64,000 nt of DNA from Blastomyces gilchristii SLH14081 (lineage: Eukaryota; Ascomycota; Eurotiomycetes; Onygenales; Ajellomycetaceae), in the NCBI RefSeq assembly GCF_000003855.2, contig NW_003101663.1:335715-399714 (forward strand). The letters run 5' to 3'. The position numbers were made by a program, and so were the translations under genes. Shown here one piece after another: positions 1 through 13,191 of this stretch. The first letter of the stretch is position 1. Every line of letters begins with the position of its first letter. The notes under the pieces are model-generated. The model saw only the letters and a program-made list of their open reading frames with translations, did no database searches and was not told where the DNA came from.

Positions 1-1
1 A

Positions 2-626
2 GTTACAATGGAAGACTTGCCCGGTGCATGGTCTCCACATTTGCATACGGACAAGCGAGTGGACCCCACACGAAGGAGCAGATGGAAGCCGCCATCTCTG
101 GATGAGAGGGCCGAGGGACTTTTCGGCCGACGAAACGCCCAGGTGTATGCCTTCGCGTTAGGTTTTGTGTTTCCGCTCGGTATGTAATTCCCCCGCCCCA
201 CGTCTACCTAAAAACACTCGGCGCATGGCATGATAACTAACGAATTCTGAGCTACATACAGCCTGGATAATCGCCGCGTTCCTCCCCCTCCCTCCTCAAG
301 TTAGCCATATAAACGAGGAGGCAACGACGAGTCGTCCGGATCTGGCACATGCGTTCAATAATCGTGTGGTGCTGGTTGATGAAGTGCGTCATGCAAATGC
401 CCGGTGGTGGCGGAACGTCAATCGCTTCATGTCCCCGGCTGGATTGGTTATTATTGTCGTTGTGGTGGGTGCTAAAACTATTTTCTGTTTGAAGGCTCGA
501 AGGAAAGAAAACTTACAATATTTTTGGATGACAGATAACCATGGCAGTTCTCTTTGCCTAAAAAACAACTCCCCGTCTGCCTCTACCTACCCGCCCGCCG
601 GCCCGCTCAACTACGAACCTTTTTAA
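2..626 (+). CDS. Membrane protein, C-terminal part (5' end outside window)
   Basis: The reading frame is open from base 2 to the donor at 180 (GTATGT). It resumes after the acceptor ending at 261 (ACATACAG) and runs to TAA at 624-626. The product has a polar, basic stretch followed by a GLFGRRNAQ motif, one hydrophobic segment (FALGFVFPLAWIIAAFLPLP) split by the intron, a polar loop, then an RWWRNVNRFMS motif and a second hydrophobic segment (GLVIIVVVVGA). Two closely spaced C-terminal membrane segments with an R-W-W-R-N linker recall conserved ascomycete membrane proteins of unknown function. I do not recognise a named family. The last 40 or so residues look less conserved, and the true stop could lie elsewhere if a further intron exists. 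The 5' part is beyond the window edge. Confidence 0.6.
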
Positions 627-756
627 TGACCCGATAACGAAACTATTTCTAGAAAAGTTATAAAAATAGAGTCGATACGATACCCCTTTTCCCCCAATCT
701 CTCGGAACCTCATGCTTTCTGTCTGGCTCTGATCTCAAAGGGACAACAAAACACCC

Positions 757-785
<29 letters not shown>
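757..785. repeat. Poly(A) tract, 29 nt
   Basis: An uninterrupted run of 29 A lies about 130 bp past the stop codon of the left-edge gene. It is probably a slippage-prone homopolymer, and its exact length in an assembly is unreliable. Confidence 0.9.
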
Positions 786-788
<3 letters not shown>

Positions 789-2148
789 CATTCTCGTCTT
801 TTTCTCTTTCCTCAAACGCCCTGGTGCGAACCGATCCCATTCATAACATCCCACAGCGTGGCGAAAGTCGCAGTCCAGCATTGCCCTATCTATATACAAA
901 CCAGGAACAAAAAGAAATTCGATTTTTTCTTTTTTGTCTCCTCGTTTGTCCTTTTTACATTATTCTTTTTTGCTTCTGCTTCTGATCTATTAGCGCTGGT
1001 GTCTACTCTACTGGGGCCTAATCCTTGTTTTATTTTTAACAATACTTTTGTTACATATTCATTCTTGAACTTACATTTGTCCCTGCTTTTTTTTTTTTGT
1101 TTTAGCATCTTTTCGGTTTGTGGTTTTCTGCTTTTTAGTTAGTCCCTGCCCCCTATTTGCCCCTCATCATTCCCTTCTCTATCCGTCTGCACCTGGATAT
1201 ATTTCTCACCCAGCCGAGTTGGTTGGCGCGACTTGTAGCTATATTTTCCCCTAAACCCCCTCATATATTTTATGTCTTGACTACTTAATGTCTTTTTTAT
1301 CTTATCTTTTTGGATATTGTATTGCACCTTCCCCCCCACCAATCCCATCCATCCAATTAATCTGATTCATCCGTCCAGGCGACCACTTCTTCTTCCGCAG
1401 CCCGGGGCTATCTTTCACTTGTACATCCGATCAGCATTCTGCTCATCGTACTGACTTCACCATCCCCCGGTTTTGCTTTTCTCCCTTAGTCTCTGTGCGG
1501 ATTTGGATCTTGATGTGTGTTGCTTCGGCTGGCTTTTTGTGCGATAGACCGGTTTGTTCATGTACATAACCCAATGTACAGCGCATACATAGCGTATATA
1601 TTTATATAATATATGATCGTGTTTTCACACATTCTTTCTCAAAGGGGGTGATTTCTTTTTTTTTTTTCCCTTCTCTTTTGTGACTATTCAATAGCCCGAA
1701 TAACAATTTTTTAACGCTCGTAGAGACATTCTTTTAATTGAACCCCGGGGAGTAACGATTGTGAGTCCTGTGAAGGCGGTTAAAGGTAAGTAAGTGAGTT
1801 ACGTGGCGTGATATGCTCGCCTGCAAACTCTCTCTCTCTCCCCCCTTCTTTTGCTCTTTTCCGTCGTGTGATCCTAGCTGCCGTGGAAAACCCATTTCGA
1901 CTTCTCCCAAGCTAAATAAATCCTGCCTTAAAAAGAGTTTTGTTTTTTAGCAATGGAAACGCTCCACTCGGCCAGGAAAATATAACACCAGATCCCGCTG
2001 TTGAAGCTTAACGATTGCTGTTTGTTCCTCTTTTGTATACATATCCGTTGGTCATAGTCATAGTCAATCCGCTTGGTTTTTGAAGATCAGATTAACGATT
2101 TGCTGCTGAAGCCTATATATTATTTTGTATGGTACATGTGAGAAATGA

Positions 2149-2193
2149 GGGGGGGGTTTATTTTTGGGGCAACAAAAGGGGGGAGCGGGGGGG
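2149..2193 (+). repeat. G-tract cluster, possible quadruplex
   Basis: G runs of 8, 4, 6 and 7 are separated by 9, 8 and 3 bases, in the spacer between two convergent genes. Confidence 0.6.
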
Positions 2194-2509
2194 TAGGTTA
2201 GGTAAAAGAAATTAGAAGACAAAATGTGCGCGGGGGGGAATTAGGATTGAAGATTTATAAGACAAAAATGTAGAGAATATATATAGCCCAATTTATTAAG
2301 CACAAAACAATCAGAATGGTCGTGGCCGTATATGTGCGTAGCGTGGCGAGACATGGTCTATATGGTGGGTTAAATGAACAACGAAAAAAAAACATCGTGA
2401 AAGCTCCAGAGATTTAGACGTATTCACCAGGCCCGGGCGATAAAGGTATAAAGAAAATTAGGCGGATGAAAATAGGCAGCTACCAAAAATCGTTTGTAAA
2501 TAACACCCC

Positions 2510-4381
2510 TCAAAGCTTCCTCCCAAGCTTCTCTTCCACCGCCGCTTTCAGCTCCTGCCCAGACGGCATTGTGACAACACTCCCCCTCCTCTTCCGCAAT
2601 TCGATCTCCCGCTTAACTTCATTGACGGCGTCCTCTATATCTTGTCCAGGGTTCGGTGGTAGACCTAGCACAGGTTGCTCGCGGGGTTCTCGAACACCAG
2701 CAGGTGGTCTCGAGACGGGGCCACCCCGGGCCTTTAGTCGCTTAACCAAATAGCCCTTCGCGGGACTGGAGAAGAAAGCCTGCGAAGCTGCTATCCCGAC
2801 GATACCATAGTAGTAGACGCTTGACCAGACGTGGATGCTCTGCTTAAAGTGGAGGATTACAAAGGGTGCCACGATGAACGATAGGGCCAGTTGGGTTGTC
2901 AACCAGCTTAGGATGTCATAAAAGCGTTTGTATGGGGTTGGAGAGGAGCCATCTGGGGTGAGGAAAAAGGGGCGAACGTTGCGGCGGAAGTCTGGAAAAT
3001 TTCGTTAACTATTAGTTGCAGGGAATAAATACAAATAGGTTTCAGGCAAAGGGGAGATGGAGTACTTTTTGCAGTTGTTTGAATGAAAGCACCTAGGATG
3101 AAGGTAAAGTAATATCCTGGGTGGAAACCATGCCAAAATGCGCTCGTTACGAAAGTCGCAAGACTAGCTCTGAATCCTGGCTTTTTGGCCTTTGGCGTTA
3201 CTCTCAAATACATGTAGTTTTTCAGCCAGTGGTTGGTATTTTTATTCCAGTTACTGAGATAAGCGTGCGGACTTTGCGCCGTTTCCAGCCCCTTCGGGTT
3301 CACGTTTTCCAATCGATTCCACGACACTTTGCCAGTATTTGGATCAAAGCCATTGTAGCCCATCCCGGATAGGATGCAAGCGCCCTCTGTCAAGGACCAT
3401 ACACCGTAGTATTTGAGCCTGGAAGTAAATCCAAGCATATGAAGTATCCATACTCGTCTCAGCAGGGTGTATTTCAAATAATTATCGCTGAGGATAAATT
3501 CGACGTTATATAATCGCCCAAATTGGAGGAAGCCAAATATCCAGAACAGACCAAATGCTGCCCTCAGCAAAGCAGGTCTGCCGCTTCTCGGAATCTTTCG
3601 TTTTTTACGAGTCGGCGGCCTCTTTGCTGGATCTACTCCTGGTGGTGCGTCGAACATTGTAGTTTCGATCCATTTTCGATACTCTATATAGTCGAAAGCC
3701 GGTCCGGCGAACAGAGATGGGAAAAAGAAAGTATAGCCAGCGAAATCAAGCAGGCTAGGGAGTTTGGTAATAGCTGCGTATTTTTGTGATTCTGACAGCT
3801 GCTCCTGTGGTAATCGACCGTCATGTACGTTCCAGCAAAAGGCCGTCAGTTTCATTACCAGCACCATCTGAGCTCCCGTGATATCAATTGTCGATGGGCT
3901 GTCAGCAAGTTGTCTGCTTATGTGATTAATCGACATATGACCCATGAGAAATACAAATGCGATCCATGGCATCAAGGGACCGTCAACATAGAAAGCTATG
4001 GCATATGCCCCAGCGGAGCTGTAGAGAAATGTCCGCAAGCCGTCCCATAGGTCGAACATTCCAACCAGGTAAAATATTGAAACGCCAACAATAAACACAT
4101 TCTTGAGCCATGGCTTCGAGTCTGGCAGCCTTTTTAAGACTCCCGCAAGAGGGTATGAGAGGAGTAATGAGGTGATCAACTTTACTGTTGGAAGGTGATA
4201 ATTAGTGGCTCTTGGAAGGGAAAATGTGGAACTGGGTCTTATTGGTGGTGGACATACGCTCGTCAATGGAAGCCCCCGTTGCATCAGAAACGGGTGAGAA
4301 AGCTGCGCGGTCATAATTGTTAGCATCAAATAGTATGACAGAGTCCGGGGGAAACTTACGGGTGTTGATATATGGCAGCAT
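2510..4381 (-). CDS. ALE1: Lysophospholipid acyltransferase, MBOAT family (ALE1/SLC4/LPT1 type)
   Basis: This MBOAT integral membrane enzyme would acylate lysophospholipids with acyl-CoA in the ER (Lands cycle). Exons (minus): 4381-4360, 4302-4258, 4184-3066, 2991-2510. All joins keep frame and give 555 aa. The start ATG at 4381 gives MLPYINT, as short ALE1 N-termini do; an upstream in-frame ATG at 4468 is less likely. Seen in the sequence: LKLITSLLLSYPLAGVLKRL near residue 23; the MTAFCWNVHDGR-like stretch LTAFCWNVHDGRL; a DFAGYTFFFPSLFAGPAFDY motif; the catalytic Asn region SNWNKNTNHWLKN near residue 336; and the catalytic His in SAFWHGFHPGYYF near residue 374. The C-terminal exon carries two more hydrophobic segments and a charged, lysine-rich tail. 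It is convergent with the left-edge gene and divergent from the membrane-protein gene at 5562. Family assignment is firm. Confidence 0.93.
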
Positions 4382-5561
4382 GTTGAACAGTACCCAAGTG
4401 AAGTGGGGAGGGAGTCCAAACCTCGATATTTCAGCTATTTTAGCACGAGGATTGCAGTAGAAAATCAATCAGCATGGCACGCAAGAGAAATAGAGGCGTG
4501 TGAAGACGTAGTGCTCATATTAAATGAGCTCACTATGTCTCCTCCTCCGTATCAGGCGAATGTTGCTCGTTGGTTGAGATGAAAATGAAACGGTTGATGT
4601 GCGTGGTGACGAATGAAGCTTTGGTTGGAGCTCAACGAGATTAAGTTAGCGGTGGAAAAATGTGGAGCTAGTTAGTTACTTGCTCGCCAAGTATTTCCAC
4701 GTGTAAAACCGCGGAGAGTCTACCCGTCGGGCAAGTACCCACCAAACAAACCGTCGTCATTTGCGCGCTGAACTCATCATCAACCTTGGAATACATCAAA
4801 CCAACCTGTCGTCCTCGATTGAATCTTCCCTTAGATGCGTACAACACATCCAAACGCCCACTCGATAACCTGATCTACTATATACCATGAAACAAAAAAT
4901 ATATTCCCAAGTAACTCCAATACCGCTACCAAATTCCAACCGCTTTCCACCCCCCCCCCCCACAGCACCATCTCACAACAACTGTGGAAGGCTGTACAAT
5001 TATGCCTTATGCCTCCTCTACTGCCGTGTAGTGACTGTGCAACAGGAACCAATGGCGATGCGAAACCAATCCATGGCCAAGCGCAGATTGCTATGCATCT
5101 TGGGCTAAAATAAGTAACACACCCGCCACCAAGCGGGGAGGGGTGCTTTGCACACGAGCCGCATGTTGACAAGGCTCGGGAGAAATCTGATAGGTCATTC
5201 TATCCCTAGACTGTTTTCAATGCACTTGTGCTGCAGGACACCAACATCTTTGTTGAGACAGAGCCTGGGAATTGGTCAAATGGTGGTGTACCTGTCCGAC
5301 TAGGTGCACTTCGGCGGGGCTCAAATATCGCCTTTATAAAGCCACGCTGTCCCCCCGACAAACCTGTGTGGAAAATGAAAGATATCAAATTACAAGAGCA
5401 CGCGATGCTTGTCGCATTCGACGAAGTCAGGTCTGTTGATGAACTTCTGCCGTGAAGGTTGGAGATAGCAGGATTCCAATCTGGCTTCCCCCGTAGTTTC
5501 TCAAACATTTTTGCTTGTGGTTGCGATTGCTTAGAATTATCCGCTGTGCGTGTACCACATC
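4382..5561. promoter_or_regulatory. Divergent intergenic region (ALE1-like / membrane protein)
   Basis: This is 1.18 kb between two divergently transcribed genes, so it should contain both promoters. Small ORFs here (for example at 5228-5455) have no recognisable homology or splice logic. A C10 run lies near 4961. No specific binding site can be assigned. Confidence 0.5.
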
Positions 5562-7962
5562 ATGGAAGATGGACGCGACAGTTTGGATGAAGAATGTCCC
5601 AATCTGGGGGACGATGAGTAAGTACTTGCTACGGCTTTTATTTCAATTCCGGGGCACTGAATGAAAGGGACAGGCTCAATCTCAAGTTTATATCAACCAC
5701 AACCGTGTCTTCGCATCACCTGAGGAAATCATCAGCACCGTCTTTCAAGCTGCTTCTTGGCTCCCCTTCCACGGATGATTTACCATTTGGCTACAAGCTT
5801 CGGCGTTTCTGGCCTCGTGCGGTTATTGGCGTCGTGGTTCCTCCTGTGGTTACGGCGTATTATACATTTTTGGTCTTATATTACCTAAAGCCTCAAGATG
5901 AAGACACGAATCCTTTGAGGGTGGGTCCGGGAGGTGCGAATTTTGCGTTTTGGAGTTGGTTCCTTATCGGTATGTAGCTTGGTGATTGATCTCCAACGGC
6001 TGTGGAAGCCCTGGGAGCTATGTGTCTAATTCAGAGTCTTCAGGTGTTTTTGGGTTGAACCTGTCAAAATATGGCCTGATTGGTACCGAAGCGGGAATGC
6101 TGATGTATAATCGATCTCTGGGGCCTAGGAATGCTCTTCAACTCATGATGCATGCAGATCGAACATGGAGTGGCCCAAGCGGCTGGCTAAAGATCCTTCG
6201 AAAGTCTCTGTTCCTTTGGAAGGCAGATGGGCGGTCTAGCCAAAATACTCGAGGCCATGCTCCATCTCGCCTCTGGTTTGTGCTTTTGTTTTTGAGTGCT
6301 CTACCACTTGTGGCGCTTCCAATTTCCGGCCTGTGTATGGAGTCAGGAGATGGCTATATTTTTCGAAAGTCGGGTCCGTCAAATCAGGTTGTTCTGGGTC
6401 GAAATCAAGCCAATTTTGACCTCCGGGAGCTCTTTTCCATTTACGGGAAGGCCACGAACGATTGGAAAACAGGAGCGCCCGTACGTTTACCTGGAATCGG
6501 CGTGATGTATACGAGACCAGGCCTGAAACGCTCGGAATATGACTTTCTTCAAAGATTTCCCAACACATTCCCTCCTGATTCAGGGGTTCCTGAAATTTTC
6601 CTTGCTCCACAAGCACCTACTCCAGTCTTGGGGACAACGAGTGGTCTCCTAATTCGATACAATTGCTCGTCCGCCTCTAAAATTTCAGATTTTACGATTC
6701 TAAATCGTTTTCACGAGCGTGGGAACTATTCAATGCCAAAGTACGATTCCGAGACAAATATCGTTACTCCGAATTTTCATTACCGAAAAATAGGCCAAGA
6801 CCAGGTTACCCTTGCGAATTATCGAACGCCCAATATTGAAAACTATGAAGCTGTTATGGAATTCGGTTTTCCTAGTTATCCAGCTATACGATATCAATCT
6901 ACAAATACATCCGAACGCCGCTGGGGAATCGAAAAGGATTTTCTCTCAGAATATATTCTCTATCAATATCTAGACCTTCCAGGCCCCAAGTCAGCCAATA
7001 AAAGTTCTGTCAATAAGTTTGATGAAAGTCTCCATGGTCAAGTGAGCATGGAGGTCGACGAACCTATTCCTGATGTTGCAGAGAAGTACCATCTTGAACA
7101 CCACTCGACCGGTGGGAGTAATTCCACCAACACTATGAAAGTTGCCATTGGCATACGGTGTACTTCCGCGTCTGATTTCGGGATCGCTGATGTTGACGGC
7201 ATGTCCAACACGTTCACCAACTTCAAACCTCATGATGTTATACCCGCTGTGGGTACAATACTTGGGGCTCCACCCTTTGGCCCTGGCGCAGTCAGAGCTC
7301 TGATATTTAAATTGGCCGAATATGACCGAGCTCTTGGTTCTATAGGGCCACAAAATGTACTTTCATCCGTGGAGGGTCCAGGGTACATTGATCCTGGCAA
7401 CAGACGTAAAGTGATAGCTCCCAGCTACATCCAGTCCACGCAACTCAGGAACTCTGTTCTCCAAGCCCATGCTGCTTTCGCCTTGGAATTGGCGTACGAT
7501 GGAGTTGCCAAGTACGACAACCTGTCACAGTATCTCCGTTATTCCAATGGCTCTTCTGAGGCTCCAAGTTCCGAATATCATTCTCGCAGTTTTTTCACGC
7601 ACGAAAACTTCACCACCACAACGCCGGGAAAAGTCCTTACCCGTGGCCCGTTGAAAAATATATGGATTCCTTTGTATCTACTGGTTCCCTGGACAATAGG
7701 GTCTGTGTTTCTTGCTCTCATCTACTCTCACAAACCGAGATGGTCCGAAACGTTTGATGGGTACAGTCTCTTCCGTTTTGGGGCTGATTTTGCGGACCAG
7801 GTGAAGGGGCGGCGCGAGTTTGTAAGCACAGAGGACTACGAAATGTGTGGTGCTTTACGAGATCTACCAGGATTTATTGGTGACTCAAGGCCATTGTTCA
7901 CACCTGGTCATATATCGCTGGTCAAGAATAGTATGGCAGCGCCAGACAAATTATACATGTGA
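5562..7962 (+). CDS. Uncharacterised multi-spanning membrane protein
   Basis: Exons 5562-5617, 5674-5969 and 6044-7962 join in frame to 756 aa. Introns have GTAAGT...ACAG and GTATGT...TCAG borders. The start ATG at 5562 opens an acidic N-terminus (MEDGRDSLDEE). Hydrophobic segments lie at about residues 68-90 (RAVIGVVVPPVVTAYYTFLVL), 194-215 (LWFVLLFLSALPLVALPISG) and 656-679 (IPLYLLVPWTIGSVFLALI). Between the second and third is a roughly 440-residue loop with many Asn-X-Ser/Thr sites (NCSS, NYS, NTS, NKSS, NSTN, NLS, NGSS, NFT), which suggests a lumenal or extracellular N-glycosylated domain. A short C-terminal cytoplasmic tail follows. I do not recognise the family, although this layout (short cytosolic N-terminus, large ectodomain, C-terminal TM) is common among ascomycete-specific surface proteins. 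No enzymatic motif is visible. Confidence 0.85.
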
Positions 7963-9332
7963 ATGATGGTTCAGCGACCATTATGACTACTGTCGGGACG
8001 AAAGGTATTTCATGGATTGGGAAAGCTCCAAAACTCCAATATTTCTGAACTTGAGGGTTTATCCAACATTTCACTCCTCATATTCTGGCGCATCCGATGC
8101 ACGACAGTGGAATGATATTCTAACATAATCATTTGGTGTAGTTTGTTTTAGACTTGCCCTCTCGTGTTCAGTCAGCAGGGTACTCTTCAATTGAAGAGCT
8201 GCATGACTTCATCAAATTTTTATTTCTATCAGCACAGCACTGTCAAGGATGTGTCCCTTTTTCTTGGAGTCTTTCTATTGATGATGGCTATCTGGTGAAT
8301 GAACCTTTGTACGAGGTTTCCACTTGTTTTTCTGTTCCACCGATATCAGAATATTAATTTGAAATTTCCCAAACTCATCACCGTTCTTCACTCAAGCCTT
8401 CCCTCCATCTATCTGGTCATGGAAAGTGGAATATGCCAATATTTTTCGGAATTCTAGCTCAACCACCTTGCCAAAAATTTGGTGCTGCTAGGCAAACTGA
8501 ATAAGTTGACACAACCACTTCGATAAGCCAATAGCAAGGGATGCAACTATTTTACATAAACGAGGCTTGTACAACATATATCCTCTTATCCTCAGACATT
8601 GGCATCATTCATATGTCAACAACCAATAATGTATGCCCACTACTCTCACAGATCTGAGACTGCGGTCACGAGATACTCCCTGGGCACCAATGCATCCATG
8701 AACAGCAACGAAGATAAACGACGTATCAACACGAGGCAGAGAGGATTCTCACCGCTCCATTGCATATTTTCGAAATTGCACCCGCAACTCCATGATTCAT
8801 ACTAAAACAACCACCCTGGGTACTCACCCACACCGCAGTATGTAAAGGAGAAAACAGCAACATGCCAGCCCTCTTTTCTTGGCCGCGCAATGGCACCAAG
8901 AACATCGTCATCAGGCAAATGCCTCAGCAAGGCCATTATTATCCTAAAGATAGAAATCAATGGGGGAGAAAATACTGAGTTTCCACGCCTTATGTCAAAG
9001 AAATGACTGCATGCGGAGAGATCCCGAAGCCACCACCTCAAGTTCCCTGCCCATAGAAAATCTTTACATCCATTCCCGCCGCCCACTTTCCCTTGCACAC
9101 AACCTTGGCAAACTTTACTCGTGTGACGCGCATAAAGAGAGAGGACAGCTTCAAACACTAAAAGAGAACAAACGCCAGGGGGTGTCTTTTCTGTCGCCAC
9201 ATACGGGAGCGGTGAATTTATGATTTATGCTGCGATTCCAAAGTGGGAAATTGAGACACTATGTACATGTACATTTCTAAGGTTGGCTTGATGTGAATCT
9301 TCACATGACATGAGCATGAGCCGAGCGAATTG

Positions 9333-9351
9333 AAAAAAAAAAAAAAAAAAA
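9333..9351. repeat. Poly(A) tract, 19 nt
   Basis: A homopolymer in the upstream domain of the WOPR gene, about 60 bp downstream of the 14-nt palindrome at 9261-9274. Confidence 0.9.
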
Positions 9352-11397
9352 TTCCCCAGAGACGGATACATTTTATTGTATCTCGGATATATATTATATT
9401 AATTTTTGTATCTCCTTTTTATTCTATATTTCACGAGATTTTCCCCGCAGATATTCCTAATCCGACTCCTTCCAAAGCTAACAATTTACATAAACTCCGC
9501 CTTTGGCGGTACTGATAATCGGAGACATGAATTTGCCTTGGGGGAAAGTTTGGATACAGTGGAGGATGGAGTTGGGGAACGATGGGCAAAATGTCTAGGG
9601 CGGAAGGCTGAATTGGACTCCACGGGCTGTATGAAATCATGCGCCTGTAATAATATATTAGGGACACCCTCCATCATGTCATACCAGACAGGAGGATGTT
9701 TCCGCATGTCAGAGAAGGGATGAGGGGGAAGTTGGAATATTCTGATGAATAGATGCGCTTTTTGCCCTCTACGCCTGGATTCTTTATCCCTGGGGATCCG
9801 CCAGGGAAAGATACAGTGTTTCTTCCCGTTCCCAGCAATAGAGTCTCTGGTCAGTTCACATTCGGTATATGGAGCGTAGCAAGGGCTTCTGCTTGATTGA
9901 CAGATACCGGGGGACCGACCCATTATTATTTCCTTCACGAGCGCATCCGCGTCTCAAGGATGGTATCATTATTCAAAATGTGCCATTCAAACTGGGCTGA
10001 TGCAGTGGGAAAGGCTTTAGTCTCTAGCATACCAATCTTCATGACCCCTTTGTTGAATGGAGAACGAAAGAAATCCGAGTATTTGGGCGTGTGATCCAGT
10101 TTCCACCTGTATGGAGGGTTTCCGGAGAGTTTCTCGGGACTGAAGCGGACCCTATAGCCATATCATGCAGGGGTCGTTCTTGAGGATGATAGAAGGAAGG
10201 AAATTAAACGGGGTGGAAATAGTGACATGACAGCTGGATGAAGGAGGAGATGAACGAAATTGCAAGCAGCAGGCCGGAATTAGAGACAAAATCCAATATC
10301 AAAAAATTCAAGCAGCAATATCCCAACCATACTAAAACACACAAAGAGATAGGTGAATTATGGTGCTTCTTTGGGTTGACCATACACTCAAGACAACGAG
10401 GCGGCACTAATCCATCAGGTCTGATACACTTAATACCTCCCCCTGCCCTGCTCATCCTTGTATTGAAACCCTGGAGAGGAGCCTATTCCTCTGGCAGCGC
10501 AAAAAGGAAGAAATTGCGTACAGCGTAGAGGGTCATCTTCATCCACATCCTGCTAACCTAGCGAGCACGTCTCCAGCGGGTTAGTTACCCTCTACTAGGC
10601 TTCCGAAAGACTGCGACTTGTGGGAGGTTGGAAGCGGTTTAAAAACAAAAAAAAAAATTGGTCGTAGGGAACTTCTAGCTTCAAGTATCCTTTTGAGTTG
10701 AAACCAGGCAGGCTGCTTGAAGAAAAAAAGGCTGAAAACGGAGTTTCGAGCCAACTCGTTCTTCGTTGACAAGAATTTATGGCTTGTGGCGTTTCCTGTC
10801 AACCAACGCTTTTTCCCAATTACATACAGACCTTCAATGGTTCATCGAATGATGTACGTACGGGTTGTGTTGACCTGACTATCTGCGACATGATAAAAAA
10901 GAGCTCCTCAAAAACTGTTTTCGATCTCGGCACAGCCAAGTTCTATGAATAGTACATACCATGCCATTGCCATTAATTCATTATTGCCTGCCTCATGATT
11001 GACCTCCAATACCAAAAATAAGAACACTAGTTTGACAAACCCCGCCCTATATTGACACCTGTCCAGCCAGAGCCGAAGTTGCGAAGTCTTTAGTCCAACG
11101 CAAGTTCTGTGACAGAATTCCTGTTAAATGTCGTCTTTGAAACCCGACAAGCGAGAATATCTTTCAAACGCCGCAATGATTGGCTGCATCGCCACGGCCA
11201 GCACATACTGTGGCGAGGCCCCAACCCGGCTACATCGAGATTCCTGACTGTCCCAGACAAAGGGCAGCTGATTCTGGGCTGGTGGAGATGGTCTAGATTC
11301 TTCAGTCGCCAGAGTGAGTCAAGTGAGGTCATCGAATTGCCTGAATGCTTGTTCCACTGATTGACTGGGCTGAGTTGTAGGGGTCATTGACGAGGAT

Positions 11398-11470
11398 GAG
11401 GAGAAGAGGAGGAAGAGGAGAAAGGGAGGAAGAGGAGGAAGAGGAAGAGGAGGAGGAAAAAGAAGAAGGG
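11398..11470. repeat. 73-nt homopurine (GGA/GAA) tract
   Basis: An uninterrupted purine run of GAG, GGA and GAA units. Such mirror-like polypurine tracts can form triplex DNA and exclude nucleosomes. It lies within the long region upstream of the WOPR gene. Confidence 0.9.
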
Positions 11471-12218
11471 TGTGTGGGATGAAGATGTGGAATTAAAGTC
11501 CTCTAGGCTCGATGCAGGGAGGTTGCTAGCTAAATACGAGTCACTGACTCTTCGGCCTGAAATCTGCTAAACAACTTTCTTTACCTTCCATTTTTACGGA
11601 GGTTATGAGGAATTGAAACCGAATAATGGTGGTCCCTTATAATTGTATAGTTTTGCAAGCGACCTCCGTCAGGCTCCCCCCGCCTGCATTCTGAATGGAT
11701 AACTAGTGCCACCAAAACACAGAGAAACACAGACGCCCAAGAACAGTCCGGTTAAAAGGTTGATGATAATGGAGCAGCGTGTTAATCTAATTCCCATGAC
11801 AAAGCTAACCTCACTCGCTGCCTTGTTGCGGAGAACTATATATACCTATTTAAGTAATTTCGAATATTGCGAGGAAGCAGACGGAGTAGGGTAAGGTAAG
11901 AGCAAGAAAAGAAAAGAAAAGAAAAAAGAAAAGAAAAAAAAAACATGAGCCGGGGCTCCATTCCACGGCCTTCTTTAGAAAAAAATATAAAAAAAATATG
12001 ACGGCTACTTGGTACTTGAGCTGGGCTATTATTATCCAAAGACGGAAGTTCGTTCAACACTGGTTTTACATTGCTATTCTGTACCACTGCACGGCGGGCA
12101 TGGCACAACCGAGAATGGTGCCTGTTTGGTTTGCTTGCCTTGCCGTCAATGGCATTGTTATAACCATGAAAGGTCAAAAGCCATGAATACCCTTCGTAGG
12201 CACCAGCAGGTTCCATGT

Positions 12219-12248
12219 ATGTATGTATGTACATGTACATACATACAT
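12219..12248. repeat. 30-nt perfect palindrome of TGTA/TACA units
   Basis: Arms 12219-12233 and 12234-12248 are exact reverse complements (ATGTATGTATGTACA and its complement) with no spacer. It is part of a (TATG)n/(CATA)n run. Confidence 0.9.
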
Positions 12249-13191
12249 TGTCTTCTCTGCGGGGCGGAATAGATCTTTTCAACGGTAGACTTATGAGGAA
12301 CGAGTATCATCATACCGACGGCAGATGTATAGACAGAACAAGTCATGCATGTGCGAATAAGTATGCATAAATCCAGAGAGAGAGAGAGAGTCGGGCGGGC
12401 TGATCAAGCTGTAGAATAAACCGGCCGGCTTCGAAAAATGAGAACATGGGGCTTGCGTTATTAACTACATTTGCAAACCACCCCGCCCCCCCGGGTTTTC
12501 TTTGTCTTTTTTTTTTTTTTTTTGCGCTCTTTCTGCCTGGCCAATATCCTGGTGGTGCAGTGCTCCATATGAACTTCACTACTCTGTAAGCACTAGGGAG
12601 AGAGCATAGCAAGGATTTCGGTTACCGGTCGGAGATCGGCAGGGAAACTCAATTGAGATCAGGCGCGGCTAATGGCACACATCAGTTGGTGCGAGCGATA
12701 TTGAAGCAGTCCGCTTCTTCCTTTGATAAGAAGACTCTTTGGCATTTTCAAAAAATTACACGCAGATGTCACAAACTCTTGCCACGTATGTAATTGATCC
12801 GATCCTATCTTCCCTGCCGCTCAATGTGGTAATCACGGGCATCCCATAGGACACCAGTAGATAACGTGAGCAGTATATAGCTCCAGATAAACTTCCGCGC
12901 CCACAGGTGGCCCTTGGAAATGTCATGGTAGTGGTATCTTTTTCGGGATTTGCGTGCGAGATTATGACAGGGGAAAGATACCGCGAGCAGTCCGTCAACC
13001 AAAAACATCTTTACTCCCCAACATGAGTTTCGCGAGTTCTTTCTCTTCCAGAAAGGAAGAACCCCGGTACCAGTGAACAAATGAAACGAGAGACCCTGGA
13101 GATAATGCAGCCTGGTGACAAAACCACAGGCGCGACATTCCCTTTTCGGAGCATGCGAGCGTAAGAGTTTGATACGCCTACTTACGTAAAA

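Larger units (their letters stand above)
627..2509. other. Gene-free stretch between convergent genes
   Basis: No ORF here has protein-like composition. The stretch holds the presumed 3' UTRs of the left-edge gene (+) and the ALE1-like gene (-). It is T-rich at 900-1350 and contains a 29-nt A run at 757-785. A run of G tracts at 2149-2193 fits an intramolecular G-quadruplex on the plus strand. Confidence 0.6.
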
